Position numbers and translations under genes: made by a program. From Candidatus Colwellbacteria bacterium RIFCSPLOWO2_12_FULL_43_11 (GTDB lineage: Bacteria; Patescibacteriota; Minisyncoccia; UBA6257; Colwellbacteraceae), in contig MHJB01000018.1 of the NCBI GenBank assembly GCA_001817805.1, positions 2,622 through 15,837 on the forward strand: a stretch of DNA of 13,216 nt. The letters are read 5' to 3'. The stretch's first letter is position 1, and every line of letters starts with the position of its first letter. A model generated the notes under the pieces. It saw only the letters and a program-made list of their open reading frames with translations, was not told the DNA's origin and ran no database searches. This document shows, one piece after another, positions 5,643 to 12,698 of the stretch.

Positions 5643-7088
5643 ATGGATAACGTCATTTTACGCTTTAACAAAGTTTTATTTGAATACGGCAAGAAACTCA
5701 TTCTGAATGAGGTAGATTTTTCTATACGGCGTGGAGCAAAAATTACTCTTATGGGGCAGAATGGCGCGGGTAAAAGCACTATATTCCAGCTCATTACGGG
5801 AGAGCTCAAACCGGAAGGCGGCTCTATCGCTCTCGAGAACGACCTGACTATCGCCACCGCAAAACAGGTCATCCCCCGCAACCAAATGACTATGACTGTT
5901 CGTGAGTTTTTTGAATCCGCTTTCAATAAAAAAATTTACGATATCGAGCCAAGAATAAATAAGATTCTGGACGTTGTTCATCTTTCGGCCCCTCAAGATA
6001 GAACTCTTAGTTCTTTCTCCGGTGGTCAGCAAGCGAGACTCCTACTTGCTCAGGCCTTGATACAAAATCCCGATATTCTCTTATTGGACGAACCGACCAA
6101 TAATTTGGACAAAGAGGGTATAGCGCATCTCACTAAATTCCTGATAGATTATAAAAAAACCTGTGTTGTTATTTCTCACGATGCCGGATTCTTAAACTCT
6201 TTTACGGAGGGAGTGCTTTATCTGGATGTCTTCACCAAGAAAATCGAACAATATACTGGGAACTACTTGGGTGTGGTTGAAGAAATAAAAGCGAGAATTG
6301 AAAGAGAAAGGATGAAAAATGTCCGTTTAGAAAAAGATATACAGAATCGCAAAGAGCAGGCTGGATTCTTCGCCCAAAAAGGAGGTCACATGCGTGATGT
6401 TGCGAGAAAAATGAGAGAAAAAATTGAAGAGTTGGAAGAAGATAAAGTAGATTTGAGACAGGAAGACAAGGCCATAAGAAGCTTTGCTATCCCTTGCCAA
6501 GAAAACTTGACTGGCCAAATAGTTAAGCTTGATTCTGTTTCCGTCATTAAAAATCATAAATCTGTCAGTAAGAAAGTTAAAATAGTTTTAAAGAAAAGCG
6601 AGCGCTTACACCTTACAGGTCCTAACGGCATCGGGAAAACTACTCTACTTGAGAAACTAGCTACTGGGCACGCTTTGGGCGAAGAAATCGATCCGGGAGT
6701 TCGCATCGGCTATTATAGACAAGATTTTTCAACTTTGGATTTTGATAAGACTGTCTATGAGACCCTAAAAGAAGCTGCAGCCGATACTAGCGAACAAACT
6801 CTTCGTTCTTGCGCTGCCGGTTTTTTGTTGGATGCCGATTTACTAAAGTCTAAAATAGAAGTTTTATCCGAGGGGCAAAAAGGATTAGTGGCTTTCGCTA
6901 AAATAGTCTTAGAACGTCCGGGACTCTTAATACTGGATGAACCAACTAACCACATTAATTTCCGTCACATTCCGGTTATAGCCAAAGCTTTAGACCGTTA
7001 TGAAGGAGCTATGATACTGGTTAGCCACGTGCCTGACTTCGTTAAGCAAATTAAAATAACGGAGACACTTAACCTGGCTAATCTTTAA
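5643..7088 (+). CDS. ABC-F family ATPase
   Basis: ABC-F proteins are soluble twin-ATPase proteins without membrane helices; characterised members bind the ribosomal E site and act on stalled ribosomes or antibiotic resistance. Domain 1 has Walker A GQNGAGKS (38-45), signature FSGGQQ (125-130), Walker B LLLDEP (146-151) and the switch His H179. A charged, probably helical linker at about 205-280 corresponds to the P-site tRNA interaction arm. Domain 2 has Walker A GPNGIGKTT (326-334), Walker B LDEPTNH (431-437) and H462. Its signature is LSEGQ, not LSGGQ, and the switch reads SHVPDF where SHDRxF is usual. At 481 residues it is shorter than most members. It cannot be assigned to Uup, EttA or a resistance subtype by eye. 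The pairing with obgE supports a role in translation. Confidence 0.9.
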   Translation: MDNVILRFNKVLFEYGKKLILNEVDFSIRRGAKITLMGQNGAGKSTIFQLITGELKPEGGSIALENDLTIATAKQVIPRNQMTMTVREFFESAFNKKIYDIEPRINKILDVVHLSAPQDRTLSSFSGGQQARLLLAQALIQNPDILLLDEPTNNLDKEGIAHLTKFLIDYKKTCVVISHDAGFLNSFTEGVLYLDVFTKKIEQYTGNYLGVVEEIKARIERERMKNVRLEKDIQNRKEQAGFFAQKGGHMRDVARKMREKIEELEEDKVDLRQEDKAIRSFAIPCQENLTGQIVKLDSVSVIKNHKSVSKKVKIVLKKSERLHLTGPNGIGKTTLLEKLATGHALGEEIDPGVRIGYYRQDFSTLDFDKTVYETLKEAAADTSEQTLRSCAAGFLLDADLLKSKIEVLSEGQKGLVAFAKIVLERPGLLILDEPTNHINFRHIPVIAKALDRYEGAMILVSHVPDFVKQIKITETLNLANL

Positions 7089-7090
7089 GA

Positions 7091-8410
7091 TTATCTGGAC
7101 GTTCTCCTTTGAAATCCTCCGGGGCGGCTTCTACTCCTACCTCTACTAAAAGAAGGTCCTCTATTTCCATTCCTGCTGAATCTATTAAAACCGCTTTGTG
7201 GTCTTGGGTTTCTACCTTGGTACCCTCCTCCACTCCTACTTGGGAATCTCCTGGGCTCCTCTGGGCTCACGATAGTACCTTTGTAGTGCGGTGGTAATTC
7301 CGGTAGTTGTGAAACGGGTAAGGTCGCCCTTATTAATCGTTCGATATTATAAACGTCCCTTCTTTCATCCGGTCTAGCGAATGAAATTGCGTGCCCCGTG
7401 CCTCCCGCTCTTCCGGTGCGTCCGATCCTATGCACGTAGTCTTCTGCGGCATCCGGTAAATCATAATTTAGAACAAGCTCAATATTACTTACATCAATGC
7501 CACGGGCCGCAATATCGGTTGCGATAAGAACCCTGTATCTCCCTATCTTAAAACCATTCAAGGCTTCTTTGCGTTGGGATAGAGAACGGTTGGAGTGAAA
7601 TTCAACTGCGGCGTGCCCCAGGGCTCTTGTGTGGGCCGCGATTCTTTTGGCGCCAAATTTGGTTCGAGTGAAAATCAATACCGAACCTTTATATTGCTGT
7701 AAAACTTTTTCCAATAATCTTGGTTTATCGCCTTGGCTTACAAAGAATAATTCGTGCGTCACATCTTTTGCGGCAGTTCCGGACCTGGCGATTTCCACTT
7801 GCACCGGAATTTCCATATACTGTTTGGCGATCCGGATAATCTCCTGAGGCATAGTAGCCGAAAAAAGCATCGTTTGTCTTTGTTTAGGGACATTCTCCAT
7901 AATGCGCTTAAGCTGCGGGGCAAAACCCATATCAAGCATACGGTCCGCTTCGTCTAACACTAAAATTCCGGTTTCTTTAAGAGAAACTGTTTTACGTTCA
8001 AGGTGGTCTATGATTCTTCCGGGCGTTCCCAAAATAATCTGAGGCTTGTAAGAAAGCGCCCGCATTTGGCTCCACATCCCCTCACCTCCTATTAAGACCG
8101 CCGTTTTAATGCCTAGAGAGGCGCCTATCTTTCTTAGGGCCTCCTCAACTTGTATTGCCAATTCCCTGGTAGGTAAAACAATCAAGCCCTTACGATGGGG
8201 ATTTTTTAGAATATTTTGTATCATTGGGATGCCGAAGGCTAAGGTCTTCCCCGTACCGGTCTGAGCAACGCCAATTAAATCCTTACCTTCTATAGCAATG
8301 GGAATTGATTGGGCTTGAATAGGAGTAGGTACCGAAAAGTTAAGCCTCTTCAAGGAATCCAAAATAGCCGGGGCAATCCCTAGGCCGTTGAAGTCAGTTT
8401 CTTTCGTCAT
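7091..8410 (-). CDS. DEAD-box RNA helicase, RhlE-like
   Basis: This is an ATP-dependent RNA helicase that unwinds short duplexes, with roles in ribosome assembly and RNA decay and often needed in the cold. All the family motifs are present: the upstream F7 and Q motif (PTPIQAQ), motif I AQTGTGKT (49-56), Ia PTRELA (80-85), TPGR (129-132), II DEAD (153-156), III SAT (184-186), V ARGID and VI HRIGRTGR (327-334). After about residue 385 comes a low-complexity tail rich in Arg, Gly, Ser and Phe, an RGG-type RNA-binding region expected to be disordered. It matches RhlE better than CsdA, which has a folded extra domain. It is convergent with the ABC-F gene (2 bases apart) and divergent from the DoxX operon across 106 bases. 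No Shine-Dalgarno is seen. Confidence 0.95.
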   Translation of the reverse strand: MTKETDFNGLGIAPAILDSLKRLNFSVPTPIQAQSIPIAIEGKDLIGVAQTGTGKTLAFGIPMIQNILKNPHRKGLIVLPTRELAIQVEEALRKIGASLGIKTAVLIGGEGMWSQMRALSYKPQIILGTPGRIIDHLERKTVSLKETGILVLDEADRMLDMGFAPQLKRIMENVPKQRQTMLFSATMPQEIIRIAKQYMEIPVQVEIARSGTAAKDVTHELFFVSQGDKPRLLEKVLQQYKGSVLIFTRTKFGAKRIAAHTRALGHAAVEFHSNRSLSQRKEALNGFKIGRYRVLIATDIAARGIDVSNIELVLNYDLPDAAEDYVHRIGRTGRAGGTGHAISFARPDERRDVYNIERLIRATLPVSQLPELPPHYKGTIVSPEEPRRFPSRSGGGYQGRNPRPQSGFNRFSRNGNRGPSFSRGRSRSRPGGFQRRTSR

Positions 8411-8419
8411 ATATATGGG

Positions 8420-8449
8420 AGTACCCTAGCAGAGAAGGGCTCAAAAAGC
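8420..8449 (-). promoter_or_regulatory. Weak candidate promoter of the DEAD-box helicase gene
   Basis: On the minus strand TTGGCT, an 18-bp spacer, then TAGGGT lie just before the gene; the hexamers match the consensus in four and three of six positions. Initiation would be about a dozen bases or less before the ATG at 8410. The match is poor and could be chance. Confidence 0.2.
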
Positions 8450-8470
8450 CAATTAGTAAACCGTTTACGG

Positions 8471-8499
8471 GTGAAAAATGAATGCAAAAAGAGTATAAT
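8471..8499 (+). promoter_or_regulatory. Predicted promoter of the DoxX/half-MFS/DUF192 operon
   Basis: A perfect TATAAT is at 8494-8499, with a weak -35 (GTGAAA at 8471-8476, 17-bp spacer). Initiation near 8506 would leave about 11 nt before the ATG at 8517. Confidence 0.55.
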
Positions 8500-8516
8500 T
8501 AAGAGCAAAATCACAT

Positions 8517-9065
8517 ATGAAGACTGTAGAAATGCCTGAACTAAAATTATCGCGATTCTTATTTGCCGACACTAGGGTTTCGTTCTTCTGGTTAGCTATC
8601 CGCTTATACATAGGTTATGAGTGGTTTATGGCCGGTTGGGCAAAATTAGGCAGCCCCGCCTGGACAGGTGATGCGGCAGGAGCCGCAGTAAAAGGTTTTT
8701 TGACCGGGGCCCTAAATAAGACAGCCGGGGAACATCCCGATGTGTCAGCTTGGTACGCGTATTTCATCCAAAATATCGCCCTGCCTCATTCGACAGCTTT
8801 TTCATATATGGTTACTTACGGAGAAATCGCCGTAGGAATAGCCTTGATGCTTGGCTTATTTACCGGCATTGCCGCTTTCTTCGGAATATTTATGAATTTC
8901 AACTATCTATTCGCCGGTACGGTAAGCGCAAATCCTTTTATGCTGCTCTTACAACTATTTCTTATACTGGCTTGGAGAACATCCGGCTGGCTTGGGCTCG
9001 ACCGTTATGTTTTGCCGGCTCTAAAGACTGCATGGCGTCCAGGGCAATTGTTCAATAAAAATTAA
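8517..9065 (+). CDS. DoxX-family membrane protein (DoxD/thiosulfate:quinone oxidoreductase small-subunit type)
   Basis: DoxX-family proteins are four-helix membrane proteins; one branch (DoxD) forms part of an archaeal thiosulfate:quinone oxidoreductase, but most bacterial members have no settled role. The 182-residue protein has helices near 20-44, 93-113, 114-135 and 139-158. Conserved-looking residues include R29, W36 and K43 in RLYIGYEWFMAGWAKLG, then YGEIAVGIALMLGLFTG and MNFNYLFAGT. A 50-residue loop between helices 1 and 2 (AWTGDAAGAAVKGFL to the HPDVSAWYAYF region) matches the DoxD-like branch. No partner sulfur-oxidation genes are nearby, so the oxidoreductase role is doubtful here. 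It leads an apparent three-gene operon, with 15 bases to the next gene. A perfect TATAAT precedes it, with a very short leader. Confidence 0.85.
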   Translation: MKTVEMPELKLSRFLFADTRVSFFWLAIRLYIGYEWFMAGWAKLGSPAWTGDAAGAAVKGFLTGALNKTAGEHPDVSAWYAYFIQNIALPHSTAFSYMVTYGEIAVGIALMLGLFTGIAAFFGIFMNFNYLFAGTVSANPFMLLLQLFLILAWRTSGWLGLDRYVLPALKTAWRPGQLFNKN

Positions 9066-9080
9066 GAGCTTATATTAAAA

Positions 9081-9680
9081 GTGAATGATTTGAAGAAAAT
9101 ACTTGGGTTCATTCTCCCCGGCACCAGACTAAATCGTAGCCTCCGAATACTCATTGTCACCAATTCCATTATGGTTTTTATTTTGGGTTTATTTGCCCCA
9201 TTTTACGCCATATTCGTAGAAAGAATCGGCGGCTCTATAGCTTTCGCGGGATTCTCTTGGGGAGTTCTTTTAATAGTAGCCGGAACGCTTATATTCCTTT
9301 TTTCCAACTGGGAACTAAAAGTGAAAGAACCGGAGCTTCTTATCGCTTTTGGGCATATCGTTAGAGGCGTGGTTTTTTTAAGTTATGCGTTTATGGGTAG
9401 TATGACCCAATTAATTGTCACTCAAGTTCTCTGGGGCATAGCCATAGCTTTAAGCGCACCGGCTTTTGATTCAATCTATTCGGCTCATACGGATAAAGAC
9501 GGAGCTATTAGTGAATGGGGCGGGTGGGAAGGCATAGCCGCTATCTCTGCGGGCTCTGCGGCATTAATTGGAGGATTAATTATAGAAGGCTTCGGCTATC
9601 AACCGGTTTTCCTTAGCATGACAGCTATTTCTGTCGGCTTAGGAATATACATCTGGCGACTACCAAGAGAGGTTTTATAG
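9081..9680 (+). CDS. Half-size MFS-like membrane protein, six helices
   Basis: The 199-residue protein has six likely membrane helices (about 22-45, 53-75, 85-104, 108-128, 147-170, 173-193), matching one half of a 12-helix Major Facilitator transporter. The hydrophilic loop between helices 4 and 5 (APAFDSIYSAHTDKD to SEWGGWE) is the most distinctive region. It is not a truncation of a longer gene: the reading frame ends cleanly and the next gene starts 7 bases later, with no MFS-like sequence beyond. It may work as a dimer, or it may not be a transporter at all. The start is GTG at 9081, directly preceded by TATATT at 9071-9076, which could be a weak internal -10 element. The substrate is unknown. 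Confidence 0.75.
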   Translation: MNDLKKILGFILPGTRLNRSLRILIVTNSIMVFILGLFAPFYAIFVERIGGSIAFAGFSWGVLLIVAGTLIFLFSNWELKVKEPELLIAFGHIVRGVVFLSYAFMGSMTQLIVTQVLWGIAIALSAPAFDSIYSAHTDKDGAISEWGGWEGIAAISAGSAALIGGLIIEGFGYQPVFLSMTAISVGLGIYIWRLPREVL

Positions 9681-9687
9681 AACTGAA

Positions 9688-10059
9688 GTGAAAGAAATTG
9701 AACTCTATCTGAAAAATCGCCGTCTTACGGTTGAATTAGCCGATACCCTACCGCGAAAAGCCAAGGGGCTGATGTTTAGGAAAAAACTTGAATCGGGCAA
9801 AGGCATGCTTTTCGTTTTTAAGAAAAACCAATCCATACCGATTTGGATGTTTGGTATGAGGATACCAATAGACATCATTTGGATAAACTCGGCTAAAGAA
9901 GTTGTGCATATTGAGAGGGATGTAGAGCCTTGCACCAGCATGCACTGCCCTATAATGAAATCCCAAACCCCTTCTCAATATGTTTTGGAAGTTAACGCGG
10001 GACTCTCAAACGAACTGGGCTTAACTATAAACGAACTGGTCTCTTTCAACCTTATTTAG
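9688..10059 (+). CDS. DUF192 (COG1430) family protein
   Basis: This is a small conserved protein of unknown biochemical role. The 123 residues carry the DUF192 core: KAKGLMFRKKLESGKGMLFVF, then IPIWMFGMRIPIDIIWI, VVHIERDVEPC and the C-terminal YVLEVNAGLSNELGL. Many homologues are exported, but this one has no signal peptide from the GTG start at 9688, and the frame before that does not offer one. C82 and C87, flanking TSMH in the CTSMHCPI segment, are close enough to bind metal or form a disulfide, which is inference. It is the last gene of the DoxX operon. Its 3' end overlaps the convergent pseudouridine synthase gene by 8 bases. Confidence 0.85.
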   Translation: MKEIELYLKNRRLTVELADTLPRKAKGLMFRKKLESGKGMLFVFKKNQSIPIWMFGMRIPIDIIWINSAKEVVHIERDVEPCTSMHCPIMKSQTPSQYVLEVNAGLSNELGLTINELVSFNLI

Positions 10060-10753
10060 GTCTGGCCAAGTTCTTTAGCTCGTCTACCTCCTTACTTAAT
10101 AATACCCTACTCTCTCCGGGCTTCAGTTTGCCCAAAGAAATATTGCCCACTCTGAGCCGTTTTAATCCGGTTATAGTTAGATGAACCGCGTCGGCCATTC
10201 TTCTGATTTGGTGTTTTCTGCCTTCTTTCAAAATAATCCTGAATTTATTGGGCGTTATAATCGTTACTTTAGCCGGCAGTGTCAGCCCATCTTCAAGTTG
10301 TATCCCCTGCTCCATCTTATTGGCTTTATTATTATTAACTGTTTCACGGACCGAAACTTCATATTCTTTTTCGATTAAGTGATCACTTCCGGTAACTGAC
10401 GATGTAACTACTCCGTCATTGGAAAGCAGCAGCAGCCCCTCACTGCTTTTATCCAGTCTGCCTACAACATTTAGATTTTGAAATTGAGTAAAAAATTCAA
10501 AAACAGTTTCACCCTCGGAGCTTTCTTTGGAAGAAACAATATCCCGTGGCTTATAGATAACCACGGTCATTTTTTTAGCCGACTCCTTGGCGGCACCCTT
10601 CAATATTTCTATTCTGTCTTTAGTGGGGTCAATTTGAACTCCCATTTCGGTAACAACTTTACCGTTTAAGGCTATCAAGCCTTTTCTAATATAATCCTCG
10701 GCTTCCCTGCGGGATAAAATCTTCCGCTCTGACAAATACTTTTGTATTCGCAT
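10052..10753 (-). CDS. Pseudouridine synthase of the RsuA/RluB/RluE/RluF family
   Basis: This enzyme isomerises a specific uridine in ribosomal RNA to pseudouridine. An S4 RNA-binding domain occupies about residues 1-48 (MRIQKYLSERKILSRREAED). The catalytic domain follows, with the catalytic aspartate D101 in VVGRLDKSSEGLLLLSNDG, then EKEYEV and the C-terminal LKEGRKHQIRRM, all typical of the family. At 233 residues it is the usual length. The exact target (16S versus 23S position) cannot be decided by eye; the S4 domain and KEY/RKHQIRRM spacing look nearest to the RluB/RluF branch. It is separated from typA by 45 bases and seems to have its own leaderless promoter. Its 3' end overlaps the DUF192 gene. 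Confidence 0.92.
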   Translation of the reverse strand: MRIQKYLSERKILSRREAEDYIRKGLIALNGKVVTEMGVQIDPTKDRIEILKGAAKESAKKMTVVIYKPRDIVSSKESSEGETVFEFFTQFQNLNVVGRLDKSSEGLLLLSNDGVVTSSVTGSDHLIEKEYEVSVRETVNNNKANKMEQGIQLEDGLTLPAKVTIITPNKFRIILKEGRKHQIRRMADAVHLTITGLKRLRVGNISLGKLKPGESRVLLSKEVDELKNLARPK

Positions 10754-10759
10754 GTTTTT

Positions 10760-10789
10760 ATTATGCTATTAAATATGACTTATAGACAA
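10760..10789 (-). promoter_or_regulatory. Predicted leaderless promoter of the pseudouridine synthase gene
   Basis: On the minus strand TTGTCT (10789-10784), an 18-bp spacer, then CATAAT (10765-10760): four and five of six consensus matches. The -10 ends 6 bases before the ATG at 10753, so initiation would be at or beside the start codon. Confidence 0.45.
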
Positions 10790-10798
10790 ATAGGAGTC

Positions 10799-12604
10799 TT
10801 AAGCCTTCTTGGCTCGCTTTCGCTCTCCGTCGGTTAGGAGCGCTTTTCTGATACGAACACTCTTGGGGGTTATTTCCACCATCTCATCATCTCCCATGTA
10901 GCTCAATGAGTCTTCCAGAGTAAGGGTAAGTGGAACCTCCAGCTGGTCCTGCAAACCTTCGTTTTTAGCCCGGAAATTGTTCAATTCCTTAGTTTTACAT
11001 ACATTAACAGGAACATCGCCGGATTTGGCATTTTGGCCCACTACCATGCCTTCGTAGACCTCGACTGCGGGACCGATAAAGAGTTTTCCACGGCCTTGAG
11101 CGACAACTAAACCAAAGTTATTTGATATGCCGGTGTCGGTTGAAATAATGGAGCCTCTAGTTTCCGGACGAATATCGCCTTTATATTCCTCGTAACCGAA
11201 AAAGATGCTATTCATGATTCCCAAACCTTTGGTGTTGGTCAAAAATTCCCCACGAGAACCGATTAGCCCTCTCGTGGGTATTAAAAAATCCATATAAACA
11301 GCTCCGGCATCATTGCGCATATCTTTCATAATTCCCGATCGCTTGCCCATCATTTCAATTACTATGCCGGAATACTTCTCCGGTACCTCAACAGAGACAA
11401 GCTCCATCGGTTCAAGCTTCTTGCCGTCTTTCTCTTTGAATATTACCTTAGGTTTTGAAACCTCCAATTCAAAGCCTTCCCGGCGCATCTTCTCAATAAG
11501 TATGGCCAGATGCAATTCACCACGGCCCGCTACAACCCAACGGTCGGCAAACTCGGTTGAGTTAATTGCCAAAGCCACGTCCGTCTCAAGCTCTCTCCAT
11601 AAACGTTCTTTAATATTTCTTGAAGTCGTATATTCTCCTTCTTTGCCCTTAAAAGGAGAAGTATTTACTCCAAAAGTCATTTCAATGGTCGGTTCATCAA
11701 TCTGGATAATTGGCAAAGCAACCGGATTTTTTAAATCAGCTATTGTTTCTCCAATAGAAACGTCCGGGATGCCGGCTAAGGCCACAATATCTCCTGAATG
11801 CGCCTCATCTACATCAATGCGACCCAAGCCTTCAAAAAGCATAACCGAACTTACTTCGGCCCTTTTTGTTTCTCCAGCTCTATTTATATGAGCTACAGCT
11901 TCACCTTTTTTTAGAATTCCGGCGTAAAGTCTGCAAATGGCGATTTTGCCTTTATAATTATCGTAAGTAAGGTTAACTGTAAGCATCTGTAACGGTTCTT
12001 CATCCTTAACGATTGGAGCCGGAATATATTTCACTATTGTTTCAAAAACAGCGTCAACGTCTTTCATTTCACTTAGTTCCTTGTTCAATCCCGCTTTACC
12101 CTGAACCGCTGAGGCATATATAACCGGAAATTCAATCTGAGCCTCACTTGCTCCAAGCTCAAAGAATAAGTCATAAGTAGCGTTTAACACCCACTCAGGC
12201 CTTGCGTTAGGTTTATCAATTTTGTTTATTACTACGATTATCTTGTGCCCGGCTTCAATAGCCTTCCGTAAAACGAACTTAGTCTGAGGCATGGGACCTT
12301 CTTTGGCATCAACGAGCAATAACACTCCATCAACCATGCGCATAATGCGTTCTACTTCGCCGCCGAAGTCGGCATGCCCGGGAGTATCAACTATGTTTAT
12401 TTTAATATCGTGGTATCTGATTGAGGCGTTCTTGGAAAAAATAGTAATACCACGCTCTCTTTCAAGTTCATTGGAGTCCATAATAAGCTCTTTTGGCCCG
12501 TCGTTTTTAGCTTTAAAATTTTCCGACTGCGTTAAAAGAGCATCAACCAACGTGGTTTTGCCGTGATCTACGTGTGCGATTATAGCTATGTTTCTTAATT
12601 GCAT
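10799..12604 (-). CDS. typA: Translational GTPase TypA/BipA
   Basis: BipA is a ribosome-binding GTPase related to EF-G that aids 50S assembly and growth at low temperature and under stress. The G domain begins at once: MQLRNIAIIAHVDHGKTTL, with G1 AHVDHGKT, LMDSNE-like switch region ELERERGITIF, G3 DTPGH and G4 NKID. The EF-G-like domains and the BipA-specific C-terminal domain follow, ending in GERKRAKKA; at 601 residues it is full length. I choose the ATG at 12604 because the family starts at this (M)xxRNIAI segment. The frame is open to an ATG at 12637 that would add SPFWAFYFEP; those codons coincide with a terminator-like hairpin and so probably are leader. A promoter lies at 12684-12656. 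Confidence 0.95.
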   Translation of the reverse strand: MQLRNIAIIAHVDHGKTTLVDALLTQSENFKAKNDGPKELIMDSNELERERGITIFSKNASIRYHDIKINIVDTPGHADFGGEVERIMRMVDGVLLLVDAKEGPMPQTKFVLRKAIEAGHKIIVVINKIDKPNARPEWVLNATYDLFFELGASEAQIEFPVIYASAVQGKAGLNKELSEMKDVDAVFETIVKYIPAPIVKDEEPLQMLTVNLTYDNYKGKIAICRLYAGILKKGEAVAHINRAGETKRAEVSSVMLFEGLGRIDVDEAHSGDIVALAGIPDVSIGETIADLKNPVALPIIQIDEPTIEMTFGVNTSPFKGKEGEYTTSRNIKERLWRELETDVALAINSTEFADRWVVAGRGELHLAILIEKMRREGFELEVSKPKVIFKEKDGKKLEPMELVSVEVPEKYSGIVIEMMGKRSGIMKDMRNDAGAVYMDFLIPTRGLIGSRGEFLTNTKGLGIMNSIFFGYEEYKGDIRPETRGSIISTDTGISNNFGLVVAQGRGKLFIGPAVEVYEGMVVGQNAKSGDVPVNVCKTKELNNFRAKNEGLQDQLEVPLTLTLEDSLSYMGDDEMVEITPKSVRIRKALLTDGERKRAKKA

Positions 12605-12609
12605 GGGTT

Positions 12610-12635
12610 CAAAATAAAAAGCCCAAAATGGGCTC
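12610..12635 (-). terminator. Terminator-like hairpin between cupredoxin gene and typA, possible typA attenuator
   Basis: Read on the minus strand, AGCCCA (12635-12630) pairs with TGGGCT (12626-12621) around a 3-nt loop and is followed by a T-rich run, TTTTTATTTT (12620-12611 or so). It lies downstream of the cupredoxin stop and could end that transcript. It also lies downstream of the predicted typA promoter and only 6 bases before the typA start, where it could act as an attenuator. Confidence 0.55.
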
Positions 12636-12655
12636 ATAACCGATTTAATAAGGCA

Positions 12656-12684
12656 ATTATAGCTTAAATACGTAAAAACTTCAA
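12656..12684 (-). promoter_or_regulatory. Predicted sigma-70 promoter of typA
   Basis: TTGAAG (12684-12679), exactly 17 bp, then a perfect TATAAT (12661-12656) on the minus strand. Initiation is expected near 12649, giving a leader of about 45 nt to the ATG at 12604, or about 12 nt to the alternative ATG at 12637. Confidence 0.62.
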
Positions 12685-12698
12685 CTTTTCTATATACT

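Noticed and set aside
5676..6032. A 118-codon minus-strand frame opposite the ABC-F gene
   Set aside because: It covers the Walker A region of domain 1 in antisense and has no recognisable motif or promoter.
8436..8452. GGCT/AGCC hairpin in the DEAD-box/DoxX divergent region
   Set aside because: Only four base pairs with no T-run after it on a transcribed strand that would matter; easily due to chance.
8462..8475. CCGT-TT-ACGG inverted repeat upstream of the DoxX gene as an operator
   Set aside because: Arms of four bases are too short to distinguish from chance in this window.
11313..11891. A 192-codon open frame on the plus strand opposite typA
   Set aside because: It lies wholly antisense to a strongly conserved GTPase, has Ser/Ile/Pro-rich low-complexity composition typical of a shadow frame, and matches no family.
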